Of a DNA stretch of 64,000 nucleotides, positions 17,773 to 26,977 are shown piece by piece. A model generated the notes under the pieces. It was given only the letters and a program-made list of their open reading frames with translations. It was not told the origin of the DNA and made no database searches. The DNA lies in the NCBI GenBank assembly GCA_965229355.1, contig OZ245869.1, positions 2,976,001 to 3,040,000 on the forward strand, given 5' to 3'. This DNA comes from GCA-2737725 sp965229355 (GTDB lineage: Bacteria > Pseudomonadota > Alphaproteobacteria > Rhodospirillales > Rhodospirillaceae). The first letter of the stretch is position 1, and each line of letters opens with the position of its first letter. A program made the translations under genes and the position numbers.

Positions 17773-18870
17773 TTAGCGCTTAATAGGCCCGCATTGTGCT
17801 TCGTGACGCATCAATTGATCAGCTAACACAATCGCCATCATCGCTTCGGCCACCGGCACGCCGCGAATACCCACGCACGGATCATGACGACCTTTGGTAA
17901 TGATGTCCGTGTCGTTGCCATGAATATCGATGGTCTGACGAGAACTCAGGATCGAACTGGTCGGTTTTATGGCAAGGCGGGCAACAATGTCCTGGCCCGT
18001 CGAAATGCCACCCAATATTCCGCCTGCGTGGTTGGACAAGAACTTTGGTTTGCCATTGGAGCCTTTGCGCATTTCATCGGCGTTCTCTTCGCCGGACAAT
18101 GCGGCGGCTGCAAAGCCATCGCCGATCTCAACGCCTTTGACGGCATTGATGCTCATGAGTGCCGAGGCCAAGTCTGCATCAAGCTTGCTGTAAATCGGCG
18201 CGCCGACACCAGCGGGAATACCTTCCGCCACCACTTCAATGATGGCACCAGCAGACGAACCACTTTTGCGTACGCCGTCTAAATAGCCTTCCCAGGCGGC
18301 AGCACTTTTAGAGTCGGGGCAGAAGAATGGGTTGTTATTCACGTCGTCCCAATTCCACGCCGCGCGGTCGATTTTGTGCGGGCCCATTTGAACAAGCGCG
18401 CCGCGAATTTTCACATCTGCGCCAATGCGGTGTTCCAACACTTTGCGTGCAATGGCCCCTGCCGCCACGCGCATGGCTGTTTCACGTGCTGACGAACGCC
18501 CGCCGCCGCGATAGTCACGGATGCCGTATTTTGCCTGGTACGCGTAATCAGCGTGGCCGGGGCGGAATTTCTGCGCGATGTCGCCGTAATCTTTCGAACG
18601 CTGGTCAACGTTCTCGATCAGCAGGCCAACTGATGTGCCGGTGGTTTTGCCTTCAAACACGCCTGAGAGAATTTTAACAGCATCGGGTTCTTGGCGTTGC
18701 GTGGTGAAACGCGAGGTGCCGGGTTTGCGCTTTTCCAACCACACCTGAATGTCAGCTTCGGTCAGGCTTAAGCCCGGCGGTACGCCATCGACGACGCAGC
18801 CGATAGCGGGGCCATGACTTTCCCCGAAGGTGGTGAACCGGAACAGTGTTCCGAAAGTGTTACTCGACAT
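17773..18870 (-). CDS. aroC: chorismate synthase
   Basis: A 365-residue enzyme making chorismate from EPSP with reduced FMN, the last shikimate step. Signatures are the N-terminal FGESHGPAIGCVVDGVPPG, YRGGGRSSARETAMRVAAGA in the middle, and RHDPCVGIRGVPVAEAMMAIVLAD at the end. Full length. Lies 46 bp downstream of fabI on the same strand; the fabI-aroC pairing recurs in alphaproteobacteria. Confidence 0.97.
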   Translation of the reverse strand: MSSNTFGTLFRFTTFGESHGPAIGCVVDGVPPGLSLTEADIQVWLEKRKPGTSRFTTQRQEPDAVKILSGVFEGKTTGTSVGLLIENVDQRSKDYGDIAQKFRPGHADYAYQAKYGIRDYRGGGRSSARETAMRVAAGAIARKVLEHRIGADVKIRGALVQMGPHKIDRAAWNWDDVNNNPFFCPDSKSAAAWEGYLDGVRKSGSSAGAIIEVVAEGIPAGVGAPIYSKLDADLASALMSINAVKGVEIGDGFAAAALSGEENADEMRKGSNGKPKFLSNHAGGILGGISTGQDIVARLAIKPTSSILSSRQTIDIHGNDTDIITKGRHDPCVGIRGVPVAEAMMAIVLADQLMRHEAQCGPIKR

Positions 18871-18916
18871 TCTGCCCGGCTTTTTGTTTCAGGCTCAGTT
18901 TTAAGCGCTCTAAATT

Positions 18917-19756
18917 TTAAGAGCTGATTTTCACGCCTTGCAGCATCTCGGCGATTTCGGTGGTGGAATGCACATCCATCATACCAACGACATTGTAGCC
19001 ACTGTCGACGTAATGAATTTCACCCGTCACACCCGAGGCTAAGTCGCTGAGGAAATACAGGCCAGACTTGCCCACATCCTCAATCGTGACGTTTCGGTGC
19101 AACGGCGCGTTCAATTCGTTCCAGCGCATGATGTGGCGGAAGTCGCCGATACCAGACGCAGCGAGCGTTTTGATCGGGCCAGCTGAAATGCCGTTCACGC
19201 GCACATTGTCGCGACCCAAATCAGCGGCCAGATATTTCACGCTGGCTTCCAGGGCGGCTTTCGCAACGCCCATCACATTGTAGTGCGGAATAACTTTCAC
19301 CGCGCCAAAGTATGTGAGTGTCAGCAAGCTGCCGCCATTGGGCATCAAGGGCAGGGCTTGTTTGCAGACTTCGGTGAATGAGAAGACCGAGATGTCCATG
19401 GTCTTCAAAAAATTATCGCGCGTGGTGTTGATGTAGCGGCCGCGCAGTTGGTCTTTGTCGGAGAAGCCAATGGCGTGGACAACGAAGTCCAGCGTGCCCC
19501 ATTTGTTTTTGACTTCTTCGAACACGGCTTCTACCGAGGCGCTGTCTGAGACATCGCACGGCAAGATCAGGTCAGAACCTACAGATTGGGCCAAGGGGCG
19601 CACGCGCTTTTCCAGCGCCTCGCCCTGGTAGGTGAACCCGATATGCCCGCCTTGGGCCGCAACCTGCTGGGCAATACCCCAGGCAATGGAGCGGTCGTTT
19701 GCAACGCCCATAATCAGGCCTTTTTTGCCGGCCATTAATCCCGGGGAGGCAGTCAT
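18917..19756 (-). CDS. fabI: enoyl-ACP reductase (NADH), FabI
   Basis: About 279 residues. An SDR-fold enzyme with the atypical FabI nucleotide loop GVANDRSIAWGIA and the catalytic YNVMGVAK (Tyr-x6-Lys). It reduces trans-2-enoyl-ACP in fatty-acid elongation. ATG 19756 is chosen because the frame upstream (to 19861) has no family similarity; ATG 19735 (MAGKKGL) is the shorter alternative. Transcribed divergently from the YihY-type gene. Confidence 0.95.
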   Translation of the reverse strand: MTASPGLMAGKKGLIMGVANDRSIAWGIAQQVAAQGGHIGFTYQGEALEKRVRPLAQSVGSDLILPCDVSDSASVEAVFEEVKNKWGTLDFVVHAIGFSDKDQLRGRYINTTRDNFLKTMDISVFSFTEVCKQALPLMPNGGSLLTLTYFGAVKVIPHYNVMGVAKAALEASVKYLAADLGRDNVRVNGISAGPIKTLAASGIGDFRHIMRWNELNAPLHRNVTIEDVGKSGLYFLSDLASGVTGEIHYVDSGYNVVGMMDVHSTTEIAEMLQGVKISS

Positions 19757-19872
19757 GCTTTGGTTCAAACCCACTGAAAATAAAGAGAATCTTCCATCGA
19801 TTCCCAGATTGGGGCATCTTATGCCAGATCGCGATTTTGCACGAAACGATTCTTTGAGCAAGGCAACCCCCT

Positions 19873-21282
19873 ATGCCCGAAGCGCAGGCAGAGCCAGCGT
19901 CTGATAAATCAGAGCGTGAAGCGATTTCCGGCCCAGCGGTGAGGGGGCCTGCGCCCGATGGATCTGTGGAAAATAATCCACAGGCCAAAAGCACCTCATT
20001 CCTTCCTGATGGTGGGGTTTTATCGTCCATCTGGTATTTCGTGGTGCGCATGGACGAAGGCGAGGTGCCGCGTGTGGCGGCGTCGCTCAGTTTCACCACC
20101 ATCCTGCAAATTGTTCCGGCCTGTGCTTTGATTCTGGCGCTGCTGACCGCATTCCCAGGGTTCGCTGAACTGCGTGCGGCCGTGCAGGACTTTATCCTCA
20201 GCAACCTCGTGCCCGATGTGGGCGTGAAGATGACCGAGCAGTTTGCGGCGTTTTTGGATGCAGCTGGCAAGCTTACCGCATTTGGTGGTCTCGGCTTGGC
20301 CTTCACCACCCTGATGCTGCTGCTGACGATTGAAAATTCGTTCAATGCGATTTTCAAGGTGGCGCGTCAGAGGTCGTGGCGTATGCGCCTCTTGGTGCTG
20401 TGGGCGGTGATTACCGTTGCGCCATTTTTGGTCGCGGCAAGTTTCACGCTGTATGGTTATTTCGGCACGCCAACAAATCCAGCGCCGACACCGATTGCCA
20501 CAGTCACAACATTTGTGTTGGGGCTTCTGATGCCCATTTTACTGGCGTGGGCGGCCCTGACGTTCGTCTACCTGATCGTGCCAAATCGCCATGTGCCGTT
20601 TAAAGACGCGCTGATTGGTGCGGCGTTAGCAGCCATCATCGTCACGGCGTTGCGGTGGGGGTTTGCGAACTACATCAAATCCATGACGTCGTACGAGGCG
20701 GTGTACGGCGCATTGGCCGCCGTGCCGATTTTCCTGGTGTGGGTTTACTTTCAGTGGATGGCGGTGATGGCAGGGGCTGTAATTACAGCATCGCTGCCGG
20801 ATTGGCGTTATAGCCGTAGCGGCGCACAAGACACACCATTGGGGCGCATTGCATTGGCACTGGATGTGATTGCGAAGTTGGCCGTCGCGCAGGATATCGG
20901 CAGTGCAATGTCGTCACGCGCACTCGCAAAAACATTGGCTGTGCCTGATGTGGTGTTGATGCGTGTGCTTGATACGTTGCGCAAAGGCTACATCATTGCC
21001 TCAACAGATAGTGGTGCTTGGATGCTGAGCCGCGATCTTGATCGTTTAGCATTGGGCGACATCGTGCACATGTTTGGTGTGGGGTTGGATTTTCCGCAGA
21101 TGATGGCCACCACGCCGTCGCAAAAATCGACGATGGGTAAGCGCTTGGCAAATTATCTGCAACGCGCGGCTGAAACCGAGCGCACCAGCCTCAGCATCAC
21201 ATTGGCCAAGATTGTCAGTGAACCGCCGCACGATAGAGCCGCGTCGATTGAGCGTGTGGCGCGATCAGTCGCTGATCAATAA
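19873..21282 (+). CDS. YihY/BrkB-family inner membrane protein
   Basis: A 469-residue protein. After a hydrophilic N-terminus of about 50 residues comes the YihY/UPF0761 membrane domain with about six helices (RVAASLSFTTILQIVPACALILALL, TLMLLLTIENSFNAIF, VYGALAAVPIFLVWVYFQWMAVMAGAVITASL). The C-terminal 160 residues are soluble and predicted winged-helix-like (ALAKTLAVPDVVLMRVLDTLRKGYI), as in many family members. Once misnamed RNase BN, the family has no settled function. Confidence 0.88.
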   Translation: MPEAQAEPASDKSEREAISGPAVRGPAPDGSVENNPQAKSTSFLPDGGVLSSIWYFVVRMDEGEVPRVAASLSFTTILQIVPACALILALLTAFPGFAELRAAVQDFILSNLVPDVGVKMTEQFAAFLDAAGKLTAFGGLGLAFTTLMLLLTIENSFNAIFKVARQRSWRMRLLVLWAVITVAPFLVAASFTLYGYFGTPTNPAPTPIATVTTFVLGLLMPILLAWAALTFVYLIVPNRHVPFKDALIGAALAAIIVTALRWGFANYIKSMTSYEAVYGALAAVPIFLVWVYFQWMAVMAGAVITASLPDWRYSRSGAQDTPLGRIALALDVIAKLAVAQDIGSAMSSRALAKTLAVPDVVLMRVLDTLRKGYIIASTDSGAWMLSRDLDRLALGDIVHMFGVGLDFPQMMATTPSQKSTMGKRLANYLQRAAETERTSLSITLAKIVSEPPHDRAASIERVARSVADQ

Positions 21283-21293
21283 GCGCAAATAAA

Positions 21294-21318
21294 AAGGGCG
21301 GCTCTAAAAGCCGCCCTT
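21294..21318. terminator. bidirectional terminator
   Basis: Ten-base stem AAGGGCGGCT / AGCCGCCCTT with a five-base loop, preceded by AAAA and followed by CTTTC. It separates the converging YihY-type and lipoprotein genes. Confidence 0.88.
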
Positions 21319-21341
21319 CTTTCATTTCTGTGTCCGCGCAA

Positions 21342-21830
21342 TTAGCCCGTAATGCGCCATGAACCATCCGGCTCTTGGCAGGCGGTGCCATGTGCATTTT
21401 CGCGCTTACCACCGACGGTGATTTCGCTTTGGAATTCGCGGCAATAACGGCCGCCGGTTGAGCGGCCTTCGCGCACTGGCGTCACACGGCCATAGTTACC
21501 GGACTTCGGATTTTCCCACACGATCGTTTCACCAATCGGGGCAGAGTAGGCGCGTTGCTCGGCTTCGCGCAGACGCATGCGGTCAACGTCATCCATGCTT
21601 TTGCCGATGGAGTTACCGACGGCGGCACCGATCAGCGTGCCGGCAGCGATGGCAACTGCGTTACCGCTGCCTTTACCAATGGCCGAACCAGCCCAAGCGC
21701 CCAAGCCTGCGCCGATCAGGGTACCTGCGGTTTCCTTACCGCCACGGCCATCGTTGGCGCAGCCAGACAGCGCCAGGGCCGACGCCATTGCAGCGACGAT
21801 TAATAAGCGGGGAGCAAAGCGCGTATTCAT
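21342..21830 (-). CDS. glycine-zipper lipoprotein (17-kDa surface antigen-like)
   Basis: A 162-residue lipoprotein. The N-terminal signal ends in lipobox LSGC (Cys 24), so the protein is lipidated. A glycine-zipper 2TM segment follows (AGTLIGAGLGAWAGSAIG ... GTLIGAAVGNSIGKSMDD), then a soluble C-terminal domain with two Cys (GRYCREFQ, TACQEPDG), the arrangement of Rickettsia 17-kDa antigen-like outer membrane proteins. ATG 21830 has GAGG upstream; the longer frame to 21923 lacks a signal peptide at its N-terminus. Confidence 0.87.
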   Translation of the reverse strand: MNTRFAPRLLIVAAMASALALSGCANDGRGGKETAGTLIGAGLGAWAGSAIGKGSGNAVAIAAGTLIGAAVGNSIGKSMDDVDRMRLREAEQRAYSAPIGETIVWENPKSGNYGRVTPVREGRSTGGRYCREFQSEITVGGKRENAHGTACQEPDGSWRITG

Positions 21831-22059
21831 GTGAGTGACCTCGATCCTATCCTGTACGTTGGGCATTGCCTGTTCTTCAGGCTTTGCCCTGGGTTTTTCG
21901 TTCTTAAACCTGACCTGATTCAACGGGGGGAAGGTGGCGAAATAAGGGCATTCCGGCCATCCACAATGGCTGTTTCAAGGTATTTAGGGCAGATTTCCAC
22001 AACTTAATTCAACCTGCTAAACAATTGTCCGTTAGCCCTCAGCACTTTATGACTGCCCT

Positions 22060-22662
22060 ATGGAAAGCACACCTTTAATCCCCGTCAACGCCGATCCCTA
22101 TGTCACCTTTGAACAGTGGTTCAATGAGGCGACGGCGGCAGAGCCCACATTGCCTGAAGCCATTAGTTTGGCCACCGCGACGAAGGCCGGGCGGCCATCG
22201 GTGCGCATGGTTTTGCTGAAAGAGTTCGGGCCAGAGGGCTTGGTATTCTACACCAACGGCGGCAGCCAGAAGGGTCGCGAGATTGCAGAAAACCCCTTTG
22301 GCGCCATCTGCTTGTTTTGGAAAAGCTTAAACCGCCAAATCCGCGCTGAAGGCCAGCTGACGCAAGTCAGCAATGAAAAAGCGGACGAATACTTTGCCGG
22401 TCGCCCGCGCGTGAGCCAGTTAGGCGCTTGGGCGTCTGACCAGTCGCGCCATTTGCCCGAGCGCGCCGAGCTGGTGAAGCGCCTGCAGGATGCCGAACAG
22501 AAGTTTGACGGCCAAACTGTTCCGCGCCCTGAATACTGGATTGGCTTTCGCATGATGCCGGAGAAATTAGAATTCTGGCAGGACGTGCCCAACCGTTTGC
22601 ACGACCGCTTGATCTATCGTCGTGCGGGTAGCGGTTGGACCACCGAGCGCTTCTTTCCATGA
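22060..22662 (+). CDS. pdxH: pyridoxamine 5'-phosphate oxidase
   Basis: A 200-residue FMN enzyme that oxidises PNP/PMP to pyridoxal 5'-phosphate. Conserved pieces: ATATKAGRPSVRMVLLKEF, VFYTNGGSQKGREIAENP, the FMN-binding LFWKSLNRQIRAEG and the C-terminal PEKLEFWQDVPNRLHDRLIYRR. Length is normal. The stop codon lies inside the first unit of a 17-bp tandem repeat that runs into the next gene. Confidence 0.96.
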   Translation: MESTPLIPVNADPYVTFEQWFNEATAAEPTLPEAISLATATKAGRPSVRMVLLKEFGPEGLVFYTNGGSQKGREIAENPFGAICLFWKSLNRQIRAEGQLTQVSNEKADEYFAGRPRVSQLGAWASDQSRHLPERAELVKRLQDAEQKFDGQTVPRPEYWIGFRMMPEKLEFWQDVPNRLHDRLIYRRAGSGWTTERFFP

Positions 22663-22696
22663 TGAAGGTTGGGCCATGATGAAGGTTTGGCCATGA
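22657..22696 (+). repeat. 17-bp tandem repeat at the pdxH/CDF junction
   Basis: Units CCATGATGAAGGTTGGG (22657-22673) and CCATGATGAAGGTTTGG (22674-22690) differ at one base, and a partial third unit CCATGA starts at 22691. The first unit contains the pdxH stop; each unit contains an ATG (22659, 22676, 22693) and an AAGG. The repeat therefore supplies the start and ribosome-binding region of the CDF gene. Confidence 0.85.
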
Positions 22697-23595
22697 CATC
22701 GGATGCCAACGCGCGGCTGATGCGTCTGGCGACAATGCTCGCCATTGGATCTGCTGTTTTGCTGGTGTCCATGAAGACGGCCGCATACTTCATCACCGGC
22801 TCGGTGGCGTTGCTGGCCAGTCTGGCAGACTCGTCCATGGATTTGCTGGCGTCGGCTTTAAACTTCTTTGCCGTGCGTCATGCCTTGCTGCCTGCCGATG
22901 ACAATCACCGTTTTGGTCATAGTAAGGCGGAACCGCTTTCGGCGTTGGGGCAGTCGGCCTTTATCGCGGGCTCGGGCGTTTTGTTGGCAATTGAAACAGT
23001 GTCGCGGTTGATCACGCCTGTGCCTGTCGCCAGCGGTGAAGTTGGTCTGTTGGTCATGATCCCGGCCACACTGATCACATTGGGGTTGGTGGCTTTTCAG
23101 CGCTACGTTGTGCGCAAAACCAGTTCGTTAGCCATTGGCGCAGACTCGATGCATTACACAGGTGATGTGTTGATGAACGCCAGCGTAATCTTTGCTGTTT
23201 ACGCAACGACCTATCTGGGGTGGTCATGGGCAGATCCACTATTTGGCGGCCTCATTGCCGCTTTCCTTTTGGTAAACGCAGGCAGAATTGCGCTGGCCTC
23301 TATCGCTCATCTCATGGACGAAGAGATGCCCGAGGCTGAGCGCCAAAAGATTCTTGCGATCGTAAGACAAAATCAAAACGTGAAAGGCGTTCACGAGTTG
23401 CGCACCCGCCGATCTGGTGCGAAGGCCTTCATTCAGATGCATATTATGCTGGCCCCATCACTGACGCTGTTTGAAGCGCACCGTATTTCTGACGCCGTTG
23501 AAAATGACGTTCTGGCGGCTTACCCCAATGCCGACGTCATGATTCACCAGGATCCTGAAGGCCTGCCGGAACCGCATCAGGTGGGCAGCGTTTGA
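22693..23595 (+). CDS. cation diffusion facilitator, FieF-like metal exporter
   Basis: About 300 residues: a six-helix membrane domain plus a C-terminal cytosolic domain (about 90 residues). Transport-site motifs are DSSMD in helix 2 and HYTGD in helix 5, and HRFGHSKAEPLSALGQS is the FieF-branch loop. It exports Zn(II)/Fe(II)-type cations by proton antiport. ATG 22693 is preferred, with AAGG in the preceding repeat unit; a TTG at 22669 would add eight residues. A 30-bp gap from pdxH suggests co-transcription. Confidence 0.9.
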   Translation: MTSDANARLMRLATMLAIGSAVLLVSMKTAAYFITGSVALLASLADSSMDLLASALNFFAVRHALLPADDNHRFGHSKAEPLSALGQSAFIAGSGVLLAIETVSRLITPVPVASGEVGLLVMIPATLITLGLVAFQRYVVRKTSSLAIGADSMHYTGDVLMNASVIFAVYATTYLGWSWADPLFGGLIAAFLLVNAGRIALASIAHLMDEEMPEAERQKILAIVRQNQNVKGVHELRTRRSGAKAFIQMHIMLAPSLTLFEAHRISDAVENDVLAAYPNADVMIHQDPEGLPEPHQVGSV

Positions 23596-23703
23596 CTATA
23601 ATCTAGGCTTTGTGAACACGGGGGGACTCGTCGATGGCCCTTAAAACTTGCTAACATAGGTTCACAGGCTTTCAGCTTAATCGGCTTATAATGGAGCGTG
23701 CCG

Positions 23704-24585
23704 ATGTCGAGCATTCGCAATATTCTCGCTGTCGTCAGCGACGCCACCAGTGGGCGTGCCACCCTTGAAACGGCCATTCGTGTTGGACGGCATCTCGAGT
23801 GCCATGTCGATGCCATGCATGTGCGCTCGGACCCGGCGGCGGCTTTACCCCTTGTCGGTGAAGCGATGTCGGGTGCAATGGTCGATGAGATGATGGGCGT
23901 GGCCGAGAAAGAAGCGGGCCAACGCGCCGCGCGCACCAAAGCTGTCTACGATGAAATTCTGGCCCGTGAGAATATCACCAATACCAATGCCGTTCCCGCC
24001 AGCAGTAATGGCTTTGGTATTACTTGGATGGAAGCTTCAGGCGTTGAAGAACAAGTGGTTGCTTTACGTGGTTGCCGCGCAGATTTGTTGATCGTCTCGC
24101 GTCCTACGGGGGAAACCGAAACCGCTGCTCTGATGACGCTGAATGCAGCGCTGATGCAAAGCGGACGGCCTGTTATTGCCGCAGCCCCTGCCACTGCAGC
24201 GATTCCGTCTACGGCGCCTTTCAAAAAAATCGCGGTGTTCTGGAATGGCTCAACCGAAGCCACACGTGCTGTGCAAGCAGCCCTGCCGTTTTTAAAGCGC
24301 GCTGAAGAAGTGACCATTCTGCGCGTGGAAGAAGAAGAGTGGTACGCTGAAACGAACGATCTGGAAGCGCACCTCGCGTATCACGGCGTTCATACGGTTG
24401 TGTCAAAAGTACTGCCCCGTGAAGTGCGCACGGGGCGCTCGTTGTTATTCGCCACCGGCGACTTGAATGCCGACATGATGGTGATGGGCGCTTATACGCG
24501 CTCTAAACTCCGGCAGCTTATTCTTGGCAGTGTGACGGGTTACGTGATGCAGCAGGCGATCTTGCCTGTATTCCTGTGTCACTAG
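23704..24585 (+). CDS. tandem universal stress protein
   Basis: About 293 residues formed by two UspA-type domains. The N-terminal half begins SIRNILAVVSDATSGRATLETAIRVGRHL; the C-terminal half starts about residue 165 (FKKIAVFWNGSTEATRAVQAALPFLKRA) and ends with the nucleotide-loop pattern MGAYTRSKLRQLILGSVTGYVM. The second domain therefore looks ATP-binding-competent, the first less so. A GGAG at 23693 serves ATG 23704; GTG 23698 is two codons earlier. Confidence 0.87.
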   Translation: MSSIRNILAVVSDATSGRATLETAIRVGRHLECHVDAMHVRSDPAAALPLVGEAMSGAMVDEMMGVAEKEAGQRAARTKAVYDEILARENITNTNAVPASSNGFGITWMEASGVEEQVVALRGCRADLLIVSRPTGETETAALMTLNAALMQSGRPVIAAAPATAAIPSTAPFKKIAVFWNGSTEATRAVQAALPFLKRAEEVTILRVEEEEWYAETNDLEAHLAYHGVHTVVSKVLPREVRTGRSLLFATGDLNADMMVMGAYTRSKLRQLILGSVTGYVMQQAILPVFLCH

Positions 24586-24591
24586 TCTAAA

Positions 24592-25200
24592 TCAGCCGAA
24601 CAGATCGCTTTGTGCTGGCGGCGGCGGTCGAATTTCTTCTGCGTCCAGCGATGCGCCGCTGGTGGCTAGCACATGTTTGACGTCGGCAAAGCGGCGCGAT
24701 GTATCCAGCCACTCGCGTTGTGCATTCCGGTCTAACAGTACCGGCATGCGATCATGGATGTGCGCAATCGATTTCGCGGGCGCGCAGGTAATGATGGTGA
24801 ACGTGCCGTTCTCCAGTAACCCTGCAAATGCCACGCCCCCGTCTTGTGCGAGTTTGATGCGGGTTTTGACTTTTTTGGCCCCTTCTTCGCGCCATTCAAA
24901 ATAAGCGCTGGCTGGAACCACGCAGCGTTGTTGTAACAACGGCTTAAAGGTGGGTTTCTGATCCAGCGTTTCCGCGCGCGCGTTGATCACCGGGCCGCGC
25001 TGCCAGTTGACGATGAAGCCCCATGGCATCCAGGCCATCGCCCCACTAGGCAAAATAACAGGTGCCATGTCCGTGGGGCGTACTTCGCCTTTCGGGAATT
25101 TTCTGAAGCGCTTTGCGTCTTCGTCAGTGGGGGCAAGCCCCAGCGCGACACCGGCAACGTAGCTTTCAAAGTTAGGTAAAATCTCGTACCGGGCGCACAT
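24592..25200 (-). CDS. SRAP-domain protein (HMCES/YedK family)
   Basis: A 202-residue protein that begins Met-Cys-Ala-Arg-Tyr. Cys2, exposed after Met removal, is the residue that crosslinks to abasic sites in single-stranded DNA in this family. Other conserved parts are the INARAETLDQKPTFKPLLQQRCVVPASAYFEW block (Asn, Arg, Glu of the active site) and the His of HDRMPVLL. ATG 25200 is fixed by the Cys2 requirement; the frame extends six codons upstream. It protects abasic sites in ssDNA. Confidence 0.93.
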   Translation of the reverse strand: MCARYEILPNFESYVAGVALGLAPTDEDAKRFRKFPKGEVRPTDMAPVILPSGAMAWMPWGFIVNWQRGPVINARAETLDQKPTFKPLLQQRCVVPASAYFEWREEGAKKVKTRIKLAQDGGVAFAGLLENGTFTIITCAPAKSIAHIHDRMPVLLDRNAQREWLDTSRRFADVKHVLATSGASLDAEEIRPPPPAQSDLFG

Positions 25201-25226
25201 TATTTTTAAGAAACTCAAATCCTACG

Positions 25227-25706
25227 TTAGCTCGTGCGCCGGTTGGGATTCACGTTTCCACGCAAGCGGCGCGCCTTCAACGTCAGCGCAATATTGCCCA
25301 GCAACACATCGTCGCCAGGGCTAAAGGTCATGGCTTTGTAGTATTCAGCCAGGGCCCGGTCAAACTCTTGGCGATAGAAATAAATGTTGGCGCGATTGTT
25401 ATAGAAACTCCACTGCCGCGGACGTAAGCCAATGGCCTTATCGCAGGCGTTCATGGCGTCATCCAGCTTGCCTGTCCGCGTCAGGCCAATACACAGATTG
25501 TTGTAAGCGGCGGGCAGGTTCTCGGGCATCAATTCGCCCGAGCTAATGGCCTTTTGGGCGAGTTCAGTGCCTTTGCGCCATTGTTCGCGCCCCAGGGCGT
25601 TTGCACTCTCGTCCACCAAGCCGTTGCCGACCGAGAATGACTGCGCGTGCGCAGCGCCAATAAGGCTGATCGCAAAATAGGTGAGGACAACAAGGCTGGT
25701 GCGCAT
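25227..25706 (-). CDS. small periplasmic TPR protein
   Basis: A 159-residue protein with a signal peptide (VVLTYFAISLIGAAHAQS) and about three tetratricopeptide units (PAAYNNLCIGLTRTGKLDDAMNACDKAIGLRPRQWSFYNNRANIYFYRQEFDRALAEYYKAMTF as positions about 62-125 in outline). Probably a periplasmic protein-protein interaction module. AAGGGAG precedes the ATG. 26 bp from the SRAP gene. No partner is suggested by the neighbourhood. Confidence 0.8.
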   Translation of the reverse strand: MRTSLVVLTYFAISLIGAAHAQSFSVGNGLVDESANALGREQWRKGTELAQKAISSGELMPENLPAAYNNLCIGLTRTGKLDDAMNACDKAIGLRPRQWSFYNNRANIYFYRQEFDRALAEYYKAMTFSPGDDVLLGNIALTLKARRLRGNVNPNRRTS

Positions 25707-25795
25707 GGCGTTCTCCCTTAAGGAATACGCTTTATTATAGCACTAAAGAGTTGTGCCGCCGAGACAGATTCCCGCTGTGCACCGCACAGAATATC

Positions 25796-26710
25796 TTAAT
25801 CAGGCGCGCGCAATTCGCCCTCGCTGATCAGAACCGCCGTGCCCCCGCAACGGACGGCGGTGATATGGCCGTTCGCAACATCAGCCTCAGCGAAAATTGT
25901 ACTGGGGCGGCCCATTTCCACACCTTGCGTGATGGTCCAGCGCCCTGTGCCATTTTGCAGTTTCTGATCGCGGACCAGCCAGCCTGTGACAGCGCACGCC
26001 GCCGAGCCTGTGGCAGGGTCTTCGGTCACACCTTCACCGGGTCCAAACATACGGGCATGGATTTTGTCGGCAGCCGTGCGGGCGAAAATGTAGGTTTTAT
26101 TGGCAGGCTTGCCGCCCAGCATTTTACCCCAGATGTCCATGTTCAGTTTCGCACGGGCGACCGCATCGACCGAGCGTAAGGGGATGCACGTGAACCACGT
26201 ACCGCAAGAGAGCGAGAGTGCAGGCGTGCCGTTCTCATCCACGTCATCGGCACGCAAGTTCAGCATCGCGGCAAATTCTTTCAGTGATGCGGTCGCTTCA
26301 ATGCTTGGTACTTTGGCGGTGGTGAAATCTGCGTACGCTGGTTCATGGCCATCCCAGCGCACGCGGATCGGGACGGGGCCAACGTTTTCTTCCAACACGG
26401 CTGATGTTTCTTTTTCGGCCCGCGGCAGTTGGCCCAGTGCGGCCAAGACCCATGCCGTTCCGACTGTGGGGTGACCCGCGAATTCCATCTCGACCGTGGG
26501 CGTAAAAATCTTCACGCGGTAGGCATGGGCTGGGTTGTCTGGCGGAAGAACAAATGTCGTTTCCGACAAATTGAACTCGTTTGCAATCTTCTGCATTTGG
26601 GATTGAGAGAGACCGCGCCCATCCAGCACCACCGCGAGCGGATTCCCGCCATAAGCCTGCGTGGTGAAAACATCGGCGGTGATGAATTTTAAACGGCGTA
26701 TGTCGTCCAT
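25796..26710 (-). CDS. PhzF-family isomerase/epimerase
   Basis: A 304-residue protein of the PhzF/DAP-epimerase fold. The N-terminal half has VFTTQAYGGNPLAVVLDG, the catalytic-Glu segment NLSETTFV and FAGHPTVGTAWVL; the second half has GEGVTEDPATGSAACAVTGWLV. PhzF isomerises dihydro-hydroxyanthranilate in phenazine synthesis, but no phz genes are near, so the real substrate is unknown. ATG 26710 has GGAGA at the right distance; ATG-like codon 26722 is upstream. Confidence 0.88.
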   Translation of the reverse strand: MDDIRRLKFITADVFTTQAYGGNPLAVVLDGRGLSQSQMQKIANEFNLSETTFVLPPDNPAHAYRVKIFTPTVEMEFAGHPTVGTAWVLAALGQLPRAEKETSAVLEENVGPVPIRVRWDGHEPAYADFTTAKVPSIEATASLKEFAAMLNLRADDVDENGTPALSLSCGTWFTCIPLRSVDAVARAKLNMDIWGKMLGGKPANKTYIFARTAADKIHARMFGPGEGVTEDPATGSAACAVTGWLVRDQKLQNGTGRWTITQGVEMGRPSTIFAEADVANGHITAVRCGGTAVLISEGELRAPD

Positions 26711-26977
26711 AACATTCTCCAATTCTTCTCAAAGAATGAGCGTGGGCAATGTGATGCGTCTATCGGAATTTTGACCTAGGACGCTTTATCCGAGGGGGGC
26801 TGAAGGCGAACTGAGCGCTGGCTTTAATCGGCCGGACGGTGACGTTATAGGCAATGTGCTCCGGGCGTTCTTGCTTGTTTGGGGGAGTGGGGTAAAAGCC
26901 GAACGAAAGGCGAGCCAAACGTCTTTTGTGCCGCTATACTCCGCCCCCTCCAACGGCGTGCGCGAGGGGCAGGGCAC

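Noticed and set aside
25751..26179. 142-codon plus-strand ORF over the end of the PhzF-like gene
   Set aside because: Antisense shadow of a well-supported gene; no start context.
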